DNA of 22,705 nt. It comes from DASCNA01 sp036011305. Its GTDB lineage: Bacteria > Verrucomicrobiota > Lentisphaeria > Victivallales > GWF2-38-69. The notes beneath the pieces were generated by a model that ran no database searches, had not been told where the DNA came from, and saw only the letters and a list, made by a program, of their open reading frames with translations. Shown piece after piece: positions 1 to 8,623 of this stretch. The position numbers and the translations under genes are program-made. The first letter of the stretch is position 1. Every line of letters begins with the position of its first letter. The DNA lies in NCBI GenBank assembly GCA_036011305.1, contig DASCNA010000203.1, forward strand, positions 1-22,705. Reading direction: 5' to 3'.

Positions 1-228
1 CACTCCCGCCATTTTTTTGGCTTTTTTTTTTGCCTATAAATTATTACTTTTATGAAATACTACGTTTATATTCTACCACTATTAATAAATTTTATTCCGG
101 AATTTCAAAATTTTCAGAAAAGCGAAAAAGACAGCATAATAAAGGACAAACTTACTACACTTCCAAAACTAAAGATTGGGTTGAAGATTGAAAATTATAA
201 TAAATAGAAACAGAGAAATATTCTAAAC
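1..228. other. Window-edge stretch with no supported gene
   Basis: This holds poly-T runs near 13-31 and AT-rich sequence. One + strand frame stays open from base 3 to a TGA at 189-191 without a start codon. It reads as a hydrophobic stretch followed by a lysine-rich tail and could be the end of a gene beginning outside the window, but composition alone can explain it. No convincing terminator for the minus-strand lipoprotein gene was found. Confidence 0.4.
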
Positions 229-627
229 TTATGTTTTTTCAAGCTTCTTCTTTATTGCTTTTAGAAGGAGTTTACTTAATTCTTTATCTCCAAACCTCCC
301 TATCTTAATTGAAATTCCAGTTTCATTTACTCCTTTTATAGTAAGAGTAATATTAACTTCATCCCCGGTTGTTGTTTTCCCTGTGATTTTACACTCCTCA
401 CCTGTACCTGAGAACTTTGAACTGTAAGAGGCAATATGCAGTTCTCCCATTGCCTCTTTTGTTGCCGGTTCCACTTTATTAACAGGGTAATACAGTGTTC
501 CATGTAAGCTGCTTAAGTACCAGACTGTACCAACAACTCCTAAAGCAATAAGACATCCGTTAAACAGCAGAGTGGAAGCTAATAAGCCATTTATAAAAAA
601 CAGTTTAACTAATTTATTTTTCCCCAT
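229..627 (-). CDS. Small outer-membrane-type lipoprotein, DUF3568-like
   Basis: A 132-residue protein with a basic N-terminus, a hydrophobic stretch at about residues 9-24, and a lipobox-like L-F-N-G-Cys ending at Cys25, so it is probably cleaved by signal peptidase II and lipidated. After the cysteine comes a short apolar segment, then a mixed beta-rich domain (about 45-115) ending in a lysine-rich tail. The size, the G-G-T-W-Y-L-like start of the mature part and the single C-terminal domain resemble the DUF3568 lipoproteins that occur in many copies in PVC bacteria; this is recognition from memory. The function is unknown. No clear Shine-Dalgarno precedes the ATG. The gene is divergent from the glycerate kinase gene and shares a 180-base intergenic region with it. 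Confidence 0.75.
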   Translation of the reverse strand: MGKNKLVKLFFINGLLASTLLFNGCLIALGVVGTVWYLSSLHGTLYYPVNKVEPATKEAMGELHIASYSSKFSGTGEECKITGKTTTGDEVNITLTIKGVNETGISIKIGRFGDKELSKLLLKAIKKKLEKT

Positions 628-807
628 TGATTAAATTTTTCTATTTTAATATGTAAGTATAAAATAATATGAAGCTTTTACTCTAATCAATTTTATAATC
701 AAAAAATGGATATTACAATATTTTTAAACTGAATAAGATTTATTTCGGAAATTATGTATATTATTATTTATATTATCTTAATACCTTAATTTAAAGATGT
801 TATAGTC

Positions 808-1935
808 ATGAAAATAATTATAGCTCCAAATGCTTTTAAAGATTGCCTTTCTTCACCTGAAGTTGCTGATGCAATTGAATCAGGGATAAAAAAAATACTC
901 CCTGACTCTGTAACAGAAAAAATACCTGTAGCAGACGGAGGAGACGGCCTGATAGACGTACTGCTTGACCCCCTAAATGGAAAAATTATTAATACTTGTG
1001 TAACAGGGCCCCGTTTCAAAAAAATTAATTCTGAATTTTTTTATTCTGAAAGTAAGCATATTGCTGTAATTGAAATGGCAAAGGCATCAGGCTTAGCTCT
1101 TCTTAAAAACAGTGAACGTGATGTGACTCAGACAACTTCTTTCGGGACTGGTGAGTTAATAAAAAAAGCTATTAAACTCGGAGCTGAACATATATACATC
1201 GGTATCGGAGGCAGCGCTACAAATGATGGTGGAATGGGACTGGCAAATGCCCTTGGAATCGAATTTTATGATAAAAACAGAAACAGACTTTCACCAATCG
1301 GAAATTCTCTTAACAGTATAGATTATATAGATTTTTCAAATCTTAACGGAAATGTAAAAAATATAAAAATTGATATTATCTGTGATGTTGACAATCCATT
1401 AATAGGACCTAACGGTGCAGCTCATATCTACGGTCCCCAGAAGGGTGCTACAAAGGATCAGATTGCATTTCTAGACAGAGGTTTAACCAACTTTGCAAAT
1501 GTAATAAAGAAACAGAGGGATATAGATATTACAAAATTTCCAGGGGGTGGTGCCGCAGGCGGAATAGGCGGTGGTTTAGTAGGTATGTTTAATGCCAGTC
1601 TCAGACCAGGAATTGAAGTAGTTTTAGAGCTATTGAATTTCTCTGGTAGACTTCAAAATGCTAACTTGGTAATTACTGCAGAAGGTCAAATTGATAATCA
1701 AACTATTTATGGAAAAGCCCCTGCTGGTGTTGCAAAAATGGCAAAAAATAAAAATATACCCTGCATTGCCATTGCAGGAGGAGTGGGAGATAATGTTGAC
1801 AACTTATATGACATAGGTATTAAATCAATCTTCTCCATATGTCCAGGCCCTGTAACATTAGATAGATCAATCAAAAACGGAGCCAAATATATTACTAATA
1901 TAACTGAGCAGATTATCAGAACTTATATATTATAA
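808..1935 (+). CDS. Glycerate kinase, type I (GlxK/GarK family)
   Basis: 375 residues, the usual length of family I glycerate kinases, which phosphorylate D-glycerate with ATP (the GarK/GlxK type makes 2-phosphoglycerate). The N-terminal I-I-A-P-N-A-F-K segment, the A-D-G-G-D-G motif near residue 45, the S-F-G-T-G-E-L segment, the G-I-G-G-S-A-T-N-D-G-G-M-G loop (about 131-145) and the later G-G-G-A-A-G-G-I-G-G-G segment are all family hallmarks and are intact. The enzyme would feed glycerate, from serine/hydroxypyruvate or sugar-acid breakdown, into lower glycolysis. No strong Shine-Dalgarno is visible and the ATG opens directly on the conserved start of the fold. It is convergent with the small membrane-protein gene, only 3 bases away and with no terminator between. 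Confidence 0.95.
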   Translation: MKIIIAPNAFKDCLSSPEVADAIESGIKKILPDSVTEKIPVADGGDGLIDVLLDPLNGKIINTCVTGPRFKKINSEFFYSESKHIAVIEMAKASGLALLKNSERDVTQTTSFGTGELIKKAIKLGAEHIYIGIGGSATNDGGMGLANALGIEFYDKNRNRLSPIGNSLNSIDYIDFSNLNGNVKNIKIDIICDVDNPLIGPNGAAHIYGPQKGATKDQIAFLDRGLTNFANVIKKQRDIDITKFPGGGAAGGIGGGLVGMFNASLRPGIEVVLELLNFSGRLQNANLVITAEGQIDNQTIYGKAPAGVAKMAKNKNIPCIAIAGGVGDNVDNLYDIGIKSIFSICPGPVTLDRSIKNGAKYITNITEQIIRTYIL

Positions 1936-1938
1936 AGC

Positions 1939-2226
1939 TTATTTAAATTTTGCAGATTTGTTTTTGATAATATTATTTATCTTTCTTCTCGTTTTATTTG
2001 CTGTAAAGATTCCAAAAAACATTAGAAGAAAACCGAGAATATATAATCCCAACTGTTTATGAATTAAGCAGTAAAATATTATTTGCGCAAACTTTGTAAA
2101 TGTCTGTTTATCTATTTCACTTTTGGGAGTATACCATAAATCAGGACACAACAGCATTGATAAACCAATAATCACCATTAGTAAAGAAACTATATAACAT
2201 TTTAATTTCTTACTGTCAGTTGCCAT
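1939..2226 (-). CDS. Small two-helix membrane protein, unknown function
   Basis: 95 residues from the ATG at 2226-2224. A GAGGAG Shine-Dalgarno at 2237-2242 lies 10 bases upstream, which favours this start over an in-frame TTG at 2256. The protein has a short polar N-terminus, a hydrophobic helix (about residues 12-30), a polar loop containing a P-D-L-W-Y-T-P segment, a second hydrophobic helix (about 58-78) and a basic tail rich in Lys, Arg and Asn. Both ends probably lie in the cytoplasm. No family is recognised. The stop codon lies 3 bases from that of the convergent glycerate kinase gene, so the two transcripts must overlap unless a terminator lies inside a gene. Confidence 0.65.
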   Translation of the reverse strand: MATDSKKLKCYIVSLLMVIIGLSMLLCPDLWYTPKSEIDKQTFTKFAQIIFYCLIHKQLGLYILGFLLMFFGIFTANKTRRKINNIIKNKSAKFK

Positions 2227-2236
2227 TATAGATATT

Positions 2237-2242
2237 CTCCTC
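2237..2242 (-). promoter_or_regulatory. Shine-Dalgarno deciding the start of the small membrane protein
   Basis: GAGGAG on the minus strand, 10 bases before the ATG at 2226. A second AGGAG further upstream sits only a few bases from an in-frame TTG at 2256, too close to work well, so the ATG is preferred. Confidence 0.5.
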
Positions 2243-2256
2243 AGAGATATTTTCAA

Positions 2257-2564
2257 CTTCTCCTAATCTGATTATAATTGTATATGATTGATAAGTTTCA
2301 GACAATATTATAATTCAAAATAGCAAAAATATATCTTTATATGAACTCTGTGAGCTACTCATAACAAAAGCTGTTGATTTCGAAAGAGGTAATAGATTCA
2401 ATAGTATTTTCCTCGCTCGTGGTTAGAATATATAAACAAAAATGCAGAGTTATTAATACTATATATAACTCTGCATACAATTTGATGTAATATTATATTA
2501 TCTGATTTTTTAAGTCTCAGCTAATATTTTCTACTTCGTTAAAAAATTAATAATTACTGCTAAT
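2257..2564. other. Intergenic stretch between the membrane protein and the aminotransferase
   Basis: About 300 bases of AT-rich DNA between two minus-strand genes. It contains the hairpin terminator at 2442-2476. One + strand frame, 2295-2426, is open for about 44 codons and reads like protein but has no start codon or Shine-Dalgarno. It may be a gene remnant or chance. Nothing else is supported. Confidence 0.5.
2442..2476 (-). terminator. Intrinsic terminator downstream of the aminotransferase gene
   Basis: Perfect 12-base inverted repeat, ATGCAGAGTTAT (2442-2453) and ATAACTCTGCAT (2465-2476), with an 11-base loop. On the minus strand the stem is followed at once by TTTTT and more T-rich sequence. 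It lies about 90 bases after the stop codon of the ArnB-like gene and probably ends that transcript. Confidence 0.8.
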
Positions 2565-3716
2565 CTATGCTTTTGATAAAACATTTTTAATAGCTTCAAC
2601 TACGTCATCAACATCAGCCTCGGTCATTCCAGGGAACAATGGTATAGAACACATTCTATCAGAATTCCACTCTGTATTTACCAATGAACCAGGTTCAACA
2701 CGAATTGTTTCCAGGTAATATTTCTGAACATGAGCTGCAAGAAAATGTAACCCGGTGCCGATATTTAACTTTTTCAATTCCTCCATAAACTTATTTCTTG
2801 AAATTTTATCAGATACTACTCTGATGATAAACAAATTCCAGGCATGAACAAAATCATAATCAGGATCTTTCAATAGAGAAATGCCATCAATATTTTTTAA
2901 TTTTGCTCTGTACATCATAGCTATTCTGGTGCGTTCTGCATTTAGCTCATTAATTTTAGCTAACTGCTTAACGCCTAAAACGGCTGAAATATCCGTCATA
3001 TTATATTTAAATCCTGGCTCAACTACTTGAGCCTGCGGTGCTCTTCCCTGAGTTTTACGGTCAAATGCGTCTACTCCTAGACCATGAAATTTCAACCGTT
3101 TAATTTTTTCAATTAGTTCAGGATCATTGCTAGTGAACATGCCTCCTTCACCTGTTGTAATATTCTTAATCGGATGCAAGGAGTAAATAGCCGTATTCTG
3201 CCCCCCTCCTATATGTCTTCCTTTATAAAAAGTCCCCAAGGCATGCGCAGCATCTTCCACTACTGTAATATTATGCTTGTCGGCAAGCTCATTTATTGAA
3301 TCTAAATCAGCAGATGAACCAGCATAATGAACAGGAATAATTAGTTTTGTTTTAGGCGTAATACATTTTCTAACGGTATCTGCAGTAATCATTAAAGTAT
3401 CACGATCAATATCGGCAAATACAGGTGTTGCACCGGCTAATGTTATCATATTAATTGTAGAAACCCAGGTTAGCGAAGGTGTAATAATCTCATCTCCAGG
3501 GCCTATTTCAAGTGCTTTCATTAGTAAATGCATTCCTGCAGTAGCAGATGTCAACCCCACAGCATATTTAGCACCAGTATATTTGCAAAAATTATCTTCA
3601 AACTCTGCGCACCATGGTCCTGTTGTGATCCAGCTTGAAAGTAAAACATCATGTACAGCCTGTGCATCGTCTTCAGTAATAGCCGGTTTGCAGAACGGTA
3701 AAAAAGTATCTCTCAT
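2565..3716 (-). CDS. ArnB-like PLP-dependent sugar-nucleotide aminotransferase (DegT/DnrJ/EryC1/StrS family)
   Basis: 383 residues from the ATG at 3716, chosen because AAGGTG at 3723-3728 is a well-spaced Shine-Dalgarno; an in-frame GTG at 3725 lies inside that site. The PLP-binding lysine is Lys184 in S-L-H-P-I-K-N-I-T-T-G-E-G-G. Compared from memory with ArnB (UDP-4-amino-4-deoxy-L-arabinose-oxoglutarate aminotransferase), long stretches match almost exactly: S-S-W-I-T-T-G-P, S-A-T-A-G-M-H, T-P-S-x-T-W-V-S-T-x-N-M-I, I-P-V-H-Y-A-G, L-K-F-H-G-L-G-V-D-A, G-I-G-T-G-L-H-F-x-A-A-H and T-E-W-N-S-x-R. In ArnB organisms the product amino sugar is put on lipid A. No other arn gene is in the window, so the substrate here could be another 4-keto sugar nucleotide. 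It is monocistronic, with a terminator downstream. Confidence 0.9.
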   Translation of the reverse strand: MRDTFLPFCKPAITEDDAQAVHDVLLSSWITTGPWCAEFEDNFCKYTGAKYAVGLTSATAGMHLLMKALEIGPGDEIITPSLTWVSTINMITLAGATPVFADIDRDTLMITADTVRKCITPKTKLIIPVHYAGSSADLDSINELADKHNITVVEDAAHALGTFYKGRHIGGGQNTAIYSLHPIKNITTGEGGMFTSNDPELIEKIKRLKFHGLGVDAFDRKTQGRAPQAQVVEPGFKYNMTDISAVLGVKQLAKINELNAERTRIAMMYRAKLKNIDGISLLKDPDYDFVHAWNLFIIRVVSDKISRNKFMEELKKLNIGTGLHFLAAHVQKYYLETIRVEPGSLVNTEWNSDRMCSIPLFPGMTEADVDDVVEAIKNVLSKA

Positions 3717-3722
3717 ATTAAT

Positions 3723-3728
3723 CACCTT
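3723..3728 (-). promoter_or_regulatory. Shine-Dalgarno deciding the aminotransferase start
   Basis: AAGGTG on the minus strand, 6 bases before the ATG at 3716. The GTG inside this element is in frame and could be called as a start three codons earlier, but it would then have no ribosome binding site of its own. Confidence 0.7.
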
Positions 3729-4136
3729 AAATTAAATATAATAAACCGATTGATCTTAAAATTATTTATAAAAGTATGTAATTTAAATGCGTATTTCTAT
3801 AATTACAAAACATATAGCACTTTTGTATATATAATCTTCCTGCTTGACTTCAGTGTAAATAAAATCATTTGCTAAATTATTATTATTCGAAACAGTTTAA
3901 TTTAGACATTTTATATGATTGGACAATTAATTAAATAATTCTGAAGAATGATTTAAAAAGTATAGATGAAATTATCAATAAAATTTTAACTATGGTTATC
4001 GTGACAATAGATTCAGTAAAGGTGATAAAAATCATAAATACTGTCCTTTGGTATCCGACTGCCTGATAATTCTAAATTTATATGATAAAATAATCAACGA
4101 CAAGAGTTATAAACTGTAATAATTTAAGAGGTTTTC
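3729..4136. other. Long divergent intergenic region between the aminotransferase and the debranching enzyme
   Basis: About 400 AT-rich bases that must hold the promoters of both divergent genes. A weak sigma70-like pair, GTGACA (4001-4006), 17 bases, GATAAA (4024-4029), faces the debranching enzyme but is far from consensus. A frame without a start codon is open at 3982-4119 (45 codons) and reads like the end of a protein. It could be a relic, but nothing confirms it. Confidence 0.4.
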
Positions 4137-7100
4137 ATGGTAAACCTAACCCAGATTCCTGATGTTGGAACTAGCAGATTATATTTTAGAGGAGATACAA
4201 TTCAATTTTTTCTTAAGCTTTCAAAAGCAGCAAAGGGCAAAGCATTTTTAAGGACAAATTTAGGCAGAGCTAAAACCAGAAGAAAAGAAATCGTTAAACA
4301 CGTACATTCAAAACTTTCAATAAGCGGACAGGACTGGCATGATATTCCATTAATTAAAATTTCAGATACAGAGTATTCAATTTCTCTGTCACTGCTTGAG
4401 GTTGGACATTTTGGCGCTATGACTTTTATTTTATTAGATGGAGAACTTGAGCCAACCTGGCCAGGACACGACAATGTAAATATCAATGTTGAACCAGCTC
4501 AGTTCTGTTGTGCCAACAGTATATACTGTGCATTTACAAGACAGTTCGGTACAAATAAAAATTATCTTCATTCAAAACCTGTAGAAGGTTTAACAAATGA
4601 AGATATGAATAAGTTTGACCATGAAGGTTTTACAATAATACCACCTTCAGGAACTTTTAGAGATCTGATAAAAGAACTTGATTTTATAATAGGAGAGCTT
4701 AACTGCAGAATTATACACTTGCTTCCCGTTAATCCAACTCCTACTGTTTATGCCAGAATGGGGCGTTACGGAAGTCCGTATGCTTCTCTTGATTTTACGA
4801 ATATTGATCCTTCTTTGGCAGAATTTGATAAAAAAGCTACTCCATTGGAGCAATTTGAAGAACTGGTTGATGAAATACATAGGAGAGATGCAAAAGTCAT
4901 TATTGATGTAGCTATTAATCATACAGGCTGGGCAGCAAAGCTGCATGAAGAACACCCTGAATGGCTACTCAGAGAAGATGACGGAACTATTATTTCTCCA
5001 GGCGCATGGGGTGTAACCTGGGGTGATCTTACAGAACTTGATCATACACATCCCCATTTGTGGGAATACTTAGCCGATATGTTTTTGACCTGGACATCTA
5101 GAGGAGTAGATGGATTTAGATGCGACGCAGGTTATATGATCCCATTTGAAGCCTGGGAATATATTATTTCAAAAGTCAAATCACAGTACTGCAGCACAAT
5201 TTTTTTGCTTGAAGGACTTGGTGGAGATCCTAAAATTACTGTTGATTTACTCAACAGAGCTAATATGAACTGGGCATATTCAGAGCTTTTTCAAAATTAT
5301 TCAAAACCACAAATTGAATCTTATATCGCCACATCTCACAAAATAAGTCTTGAAGATGGGCTAATGGTTAATTATGCAGAAACACATGACAATGAAAGAC
5401 TTGCATCAACTTCCATTGCTTATGCTAAAATGAGAACTAGTTTATGCGCACTGTTGTCAGATAACGGAAGCTTCGGGTTTACTAATGGGGTCGAATGGTA
5501 TGCTCAGGAAAAAATTGATGTACATGAAGCAAGTGCATTAAACTGGGGAAGTAAAGTCAATCAGATAAAACATATTGCCAGGCTAAATACAATTCTCATT
5601 GCACATCAAAGTTTTTACCGAGGAGCTAAAATAAAGTTTTTAAATACGATAAATGAAAACATCTTAGCAATTCAGCGTTCAAATGAAAACAATCTTGAAC
5701 AATTATTAATTCTAATTAATCTTGATTATAAAAAATCTACAGAGCTTGATTACAAATCACTTGATCTGTCTGATTACAGCAGAGAGCCAGTATATGACCT
5801 GATTTCTGATAAAAAAATAGCACTAAGCCCTACTACACATATATTAAAACTGTTTCCAGGCCAGGCTCTTTGCCTGTCACCTAAACTGTCTGATTTAGTA
5901 TTAATACATGAAAATGAAATTAAAAATATCTTAAGACCTGATAAGATAGTCAGACAAAGAGCTAAGGCATGTGCCTTAAGCGTTTTATCATGGAAAAATG
6001 GAACAAATATTATTTCAGGTATTGATACTGAAAACATTGAAAAACGTCTTCTAGAGAACCCGTTTGATTTTATCAAAAATCTTTATCCTCCCAATACTCC
6101 AATACCTGTTATAAAATGGAAATGGCCTGTAGATTTAAAACGGAAAGTAATAGTTCCTTTCAATCATATTCTGATGGTAACATCTCCTTATAGATTCAGA
6201 ATTTCGCTATTAAAAAATAAACAGGTAATAGTACATACAGATGGTTTAACCTGCTCAAATGGAGAATATTCTGTTCTAATTATCCCACCTAAAATGAATT
6301 TGGATGAACATAAGACATTGAACATTAAAATATCTGTTTTTACTTCTAATAAATGTCAGAAAAGTAAATCTGAACTATTATACTTGGCAAAAGATATTAA
6401 TTATATTAAAACAAATTTTACTCATCCTGAAATCATTAACAATAACAGTGTTTTTCTAAACACCAACAAAAGAGGTGGCATGACCCATGCAAATGTAGCA
6501 TGGGGAGAAATAAACAGTAAATATAATGCATTGTTAGCTGCGAATCTAGATCCAAAAGTGCCAGTTGATAGACATGTTATGTTTACCAGATGCAGAGCCT
6601 GGGTTCTTTATCAGGGGAGATCTACTGAATTAAAAATTAACAATTTAACCAGTTTTTATATTAATATTGACGGCGGCGGAACATGGAACTTTCATGTTCC
6701 TATTGGAAACGGTTTATATATAGATATAAGTATCAGTATATTAATGCATAATGGAGAAAATTTAATAAGAATAAGCATTCTGCGTCATAAAGCTGATGGT
6801 AAGGAAAGCTTTTTATCTGATTCAAAGGATATTCATTTAATATTAAGACCTGATATTGAAGATCGAAGTTTTCATGAAGAAACAAAATTAAATGACGATT
6901 TAAAAAAGCAATGGGAAGAATCCGTAGTAGGTTTTGAAAAAGGTTTTAATTTTTCTCCATCAAAAGATAGGACACTTTCACTCAGGAGCACAAAAGGAAT
7001 TTTCGGTGTAGAATCTGAATATAAGTATTCAATTTACCATAAGATAGATGATGAAAGAGGCATGGACAGCACAGGTGACTTGTTTAGTCCAGGCTATTTT

Positions 7101-8444
7101 AATATTGATTTAATAGGTGGAGAGCATGCCGACATTACAGCTCTGGCAATCACTGACAATAAAAATGATATACATAACTATAAAAACAATATTAATTTAA
7201 AATGTTTACTTACACTCGCTGATTGCTCTATAGAAAAAGTTCTGTTAAAAAGTATAGAAGACTTCATCGTCAAAAGAGATAATCTAAAAACTGTAATTGC
7301 TGGATATCCGTGGTTCCTTGACTGGGGTAGAGATACTTTAATATGCGTAAGAGGCTTAATAACTGCCAATAAACTAAAAGATGTTAAAGATATTATTTTT
7401 CAATTTGCAAAGTACATTGAGAACGGTACTCTTCCAAATATCATACATGGTAAAACTGTAGGCAACAGAGATACATCTGATGCGCAATTATGGCTTTTCA
7501 CGGCATGTAAAGATTATTGCCTGAAAGTGGGAAATAATAACATTTTAAAAGAAAAAGTTTATGGAAGTAAAACTCTTCTCGACTCTCTTATATTATTGGC
7601 AGAAGGATATATTGCCGGAACGCCTAACGGTATAAAAGTAGATAAAAAAAGTAAACTCGTCTTCAGTCCATCACATTTTACATGGATGGATACAAATTAT
7701 CCTGCCGGCACACCGAGAACAGGATATCCTATAGAGATCCAGGCTTTATGGTTTTATTCCTTGCTCTTTCTCTCAGAAACAGATAATAATAATAAATGGA
7801 AAAGACTGGCGAATAAAGTGAAAAAATCAATTAAGGAGTATTTTATCTTTGATGAACTGGATGAAAACGGTTTTAAAACCGGTAGACGTTATCTGTCTGA
7901 CTGTCTTCATTGCAGTAGATTTAAACCAGCCTCAGAATCAAAAGCTGATGATCATATCAGGCCTAATCAGTTATTTGCATTAACTTTAGATGTCATTGAT
8001 GATTTAGAACTCGGAGCATCAATACTTGAAATATGTTATGAGTTAATAATACCCGGTGCAATAAGAAGCCTTGCTGACAGAAAAACTATATATAAAATGT
8101 CGATTACTGACAATGGAAAACTGCTTAATGATCCCGATAATCCATATTTTGGAGAATATACCGGAGTTGAGAATGTAACAAGAAAGCCGGCATATCATAA
8201 TGGAACTGCTTGGACATGGCCTTTCCCATCATATTGCGAAGCATATATGAAAATTTATGGTCCTCAGGGAAAAGAGCACGCTATAAGTGTACTGTCTTCT
8301 TCAAGTCAGTTATTTGAATCAGGCTGTATAGAACATTTACCGGAAATACTTGACGGCAATTTCCCGCATAGAGAAAAAGGCTGTGATGCTCAGGCATGGG
8401 GAGTTACAGAGTTTTACAGAATTTGGAAGTTACTGCATCAATGA
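4137..8444 (+). CDS. Bifunctional glycogen debranching enzyme: GH13 glucanotransferase plus amylo-alpha-1,6-glucosidase, eukaryote-like layout
   Basis: 1435 residues, close to animal and yeast debranching enzymes (about 1500) and far longer than bacterial GlgX. The first 110 or so residues form a beta-rich domain. A complete GH13 barrel follows, with D-V-A-I-N-H (Asp257), the nucleophile Asp330 in G-F-R-C-D, the acid/base Glu359 in L-L-E-G and Asp418 in T-H-D-N-E. After a long middle region, the C-terminal GDE_C domain starts near residue 1050 with G-Y-P-W-F-L-D-W-G-R-D (Asp1062) and runs through T-S-D-A-Q-L-W to A-W-T-W-P-F-P-S near 1358. In the known bifunctional family the GH13 part moves a maltotriosyl unit and the C-terminal part hydrolyses the remaining alpha-1,6 glucose. 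No signal peptide is present, so it is cytoplasmic and acts on stored glycogen. AAGAGG precedes the ATG. Confidence 0.9.
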   Translation: MVNLTQIPDVGTSRLYFRGDTIQFFLKLSKAAKGKAFLRTNLGRAKTRRKEIVKHVHSKLSISGQDWHDIPLIKISDTEYSISLSLLEVGHFGAMTFILLDGELEPTWPGHDNVNINVEPAQFCCANSIYCAFTRQFGTNKNYLHSKPVEGLTNEDMNKFDHEGFTIIPPSGTFRDLIKELDFIIGELNCRIIHLLPVNPTPTVYARMGRYGSPYASLDFTNIDPSLAEFDKKATPLEQFEELVDEIHRRDAKVIIDVAINHTGWAAKLHEEHPEWLLREDDGTIISPGAWGVTWGDLTELDHTHPHLWEYLADMFLTWTSRGVDGFRCDAGYMIPFEAWEYIISKVKSQYCSTIFLLEGLGGDPKITVDLLNRANMNWAYSELFQNYSKPQIESYIATSHKISLEDGLMVNYAETHDNERLASTSIAYAKMRTSLCALLSDNGSFGFTNGVEWYAQEKIDVHEASALNWGSKVNQIKHIARLNTILIAHQSFYRGAKIKFLNTINENILAIQRSNENNLEQLLILINLDYKKSTELDYKSLDLSDYSREPVYDLISDKKIALSPTTHILKLFPGQALCLSPKLSDLVLIHENEIKNILRPDKIVRQRAKACALSVLSWKNGTNIISGIDTENIEKRLLENPFDFIKNLYPPNTPIPVIKWKWPVDLKRKVIVPFNHILMVTSPYRFRISLLKNKQVIVHTDGLTCSNGEYSVLIIPPKMNLDEHKTLNIKISVFTSNKCQKSKSELLYLAKDINYIKTNFTHPEIINNNSVFLNTNKRGGMTHANVAWGEINSKYNALLAANLDPKVPVDRHVMFTRCRAWVLYQGRSTELKINNLTSFYINIDGGGTWNFHVPIGNGLYIDISISILMHNGENLIRISILRHKADGKESFLSDSKDIHLILRPDIEDRSFHEETKLNDDLKKQWEESVVGFEKGFNFSPSKDRTLSLRSTKGIFGVESEYKYSIYHKIDDERGMDSTGDLFSPGYFNIDLIGGEHADITALAITDNKNDIHNYKNNINLKCLLTLADCSIEKVLLKSIEDFIVKRDNLKTVIAGYPWFLDWGRDTLICVRGLITANKLKDVKDIIFQFAKYIENGTLPNIIHGKTVGNRDTSDAQLWLFTACKDYCLKVGNNNILKEKVYGSKTLLDSLILLAEGYIAGTPNGIKVDKKSKLVFSPSHFTWMDTNYPAGTPRTGYPIEIQALWFYSLLFLSETDNNNKWKRLANKVKKSIKEYFIFDELDENGFKTGRRYLSDCLHCSRFKPASESKADDHIRPNQLFALTLDVIDDLELGASILEICYELIIPGAIRSLADRKTIYKMSITDNGKLLNDPDNPYFGEYTGVENVTRKPAYHNGTAWTWPFPSYCEAYMKIYGPQGKEHAISVLSSSSQLFESGCIEHLPEILDGNFPHREKGCDAQAWGVTEFYRIWKLLHQ

Positions 8445-8623
8445 CCTTTTGTTTAAATCTTTGAATTAGCTGTTAGTATATATATTATCGTAATTAAATT
8501 ACTTTATATAGAGAATTAGCAGTTTTTTTTCAATTCAGCTATTAAATTTTCATTTAAATCCTTCATAATTGTTACTAAATAATTATCGTACACAATTATT
8601 ACTTTTTAACCAGGATATTTTTT
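8445..8623. other. Gap between the debranching enzyme and the exported-protein gene
   Basis: AT-rich. An 8-base T run at 8523-8530 follows a GAATTAGCAG sequence that nearly repeats GAATTAGCTG upstream, but no strong stem forms, so a terminator is only possible. A 7-base inverted repeat, AATAATT (8578-8584) and AATTATT (8594-8600), lies just before the next gene and is unremarkable at this base composition. Confidence 0.3.

Noticed and set aside
1..34. Apparent GCC/GGC hairpins around poly-T at the window start
   Set aside because: The stems are only three base pairs, not enough for a terminator.
2295..2426. Open + strand frame of 44 codons in the intergenic stretch
   Set aside because: It has no start codon and no Shine-Dalgarno, and is partly opposed to the aminotransferase terminator region; too short to call a gene or pseudogene.
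3717..3725. GTG as start of the ArnB-like protein
   Set aside because: The GTG is part of the Shine-Dalgarno AAGGTG; the ATG at 3716 is correctly spaced and matches the start of known ArnB proteins.
4202..4486. Antisense frame within the debranching-enzyme gene
   Set aside because: It is covered by the conserved coding sequence on the + strand, and the same holds for the frames at 4647-4955 and 5774-6076.
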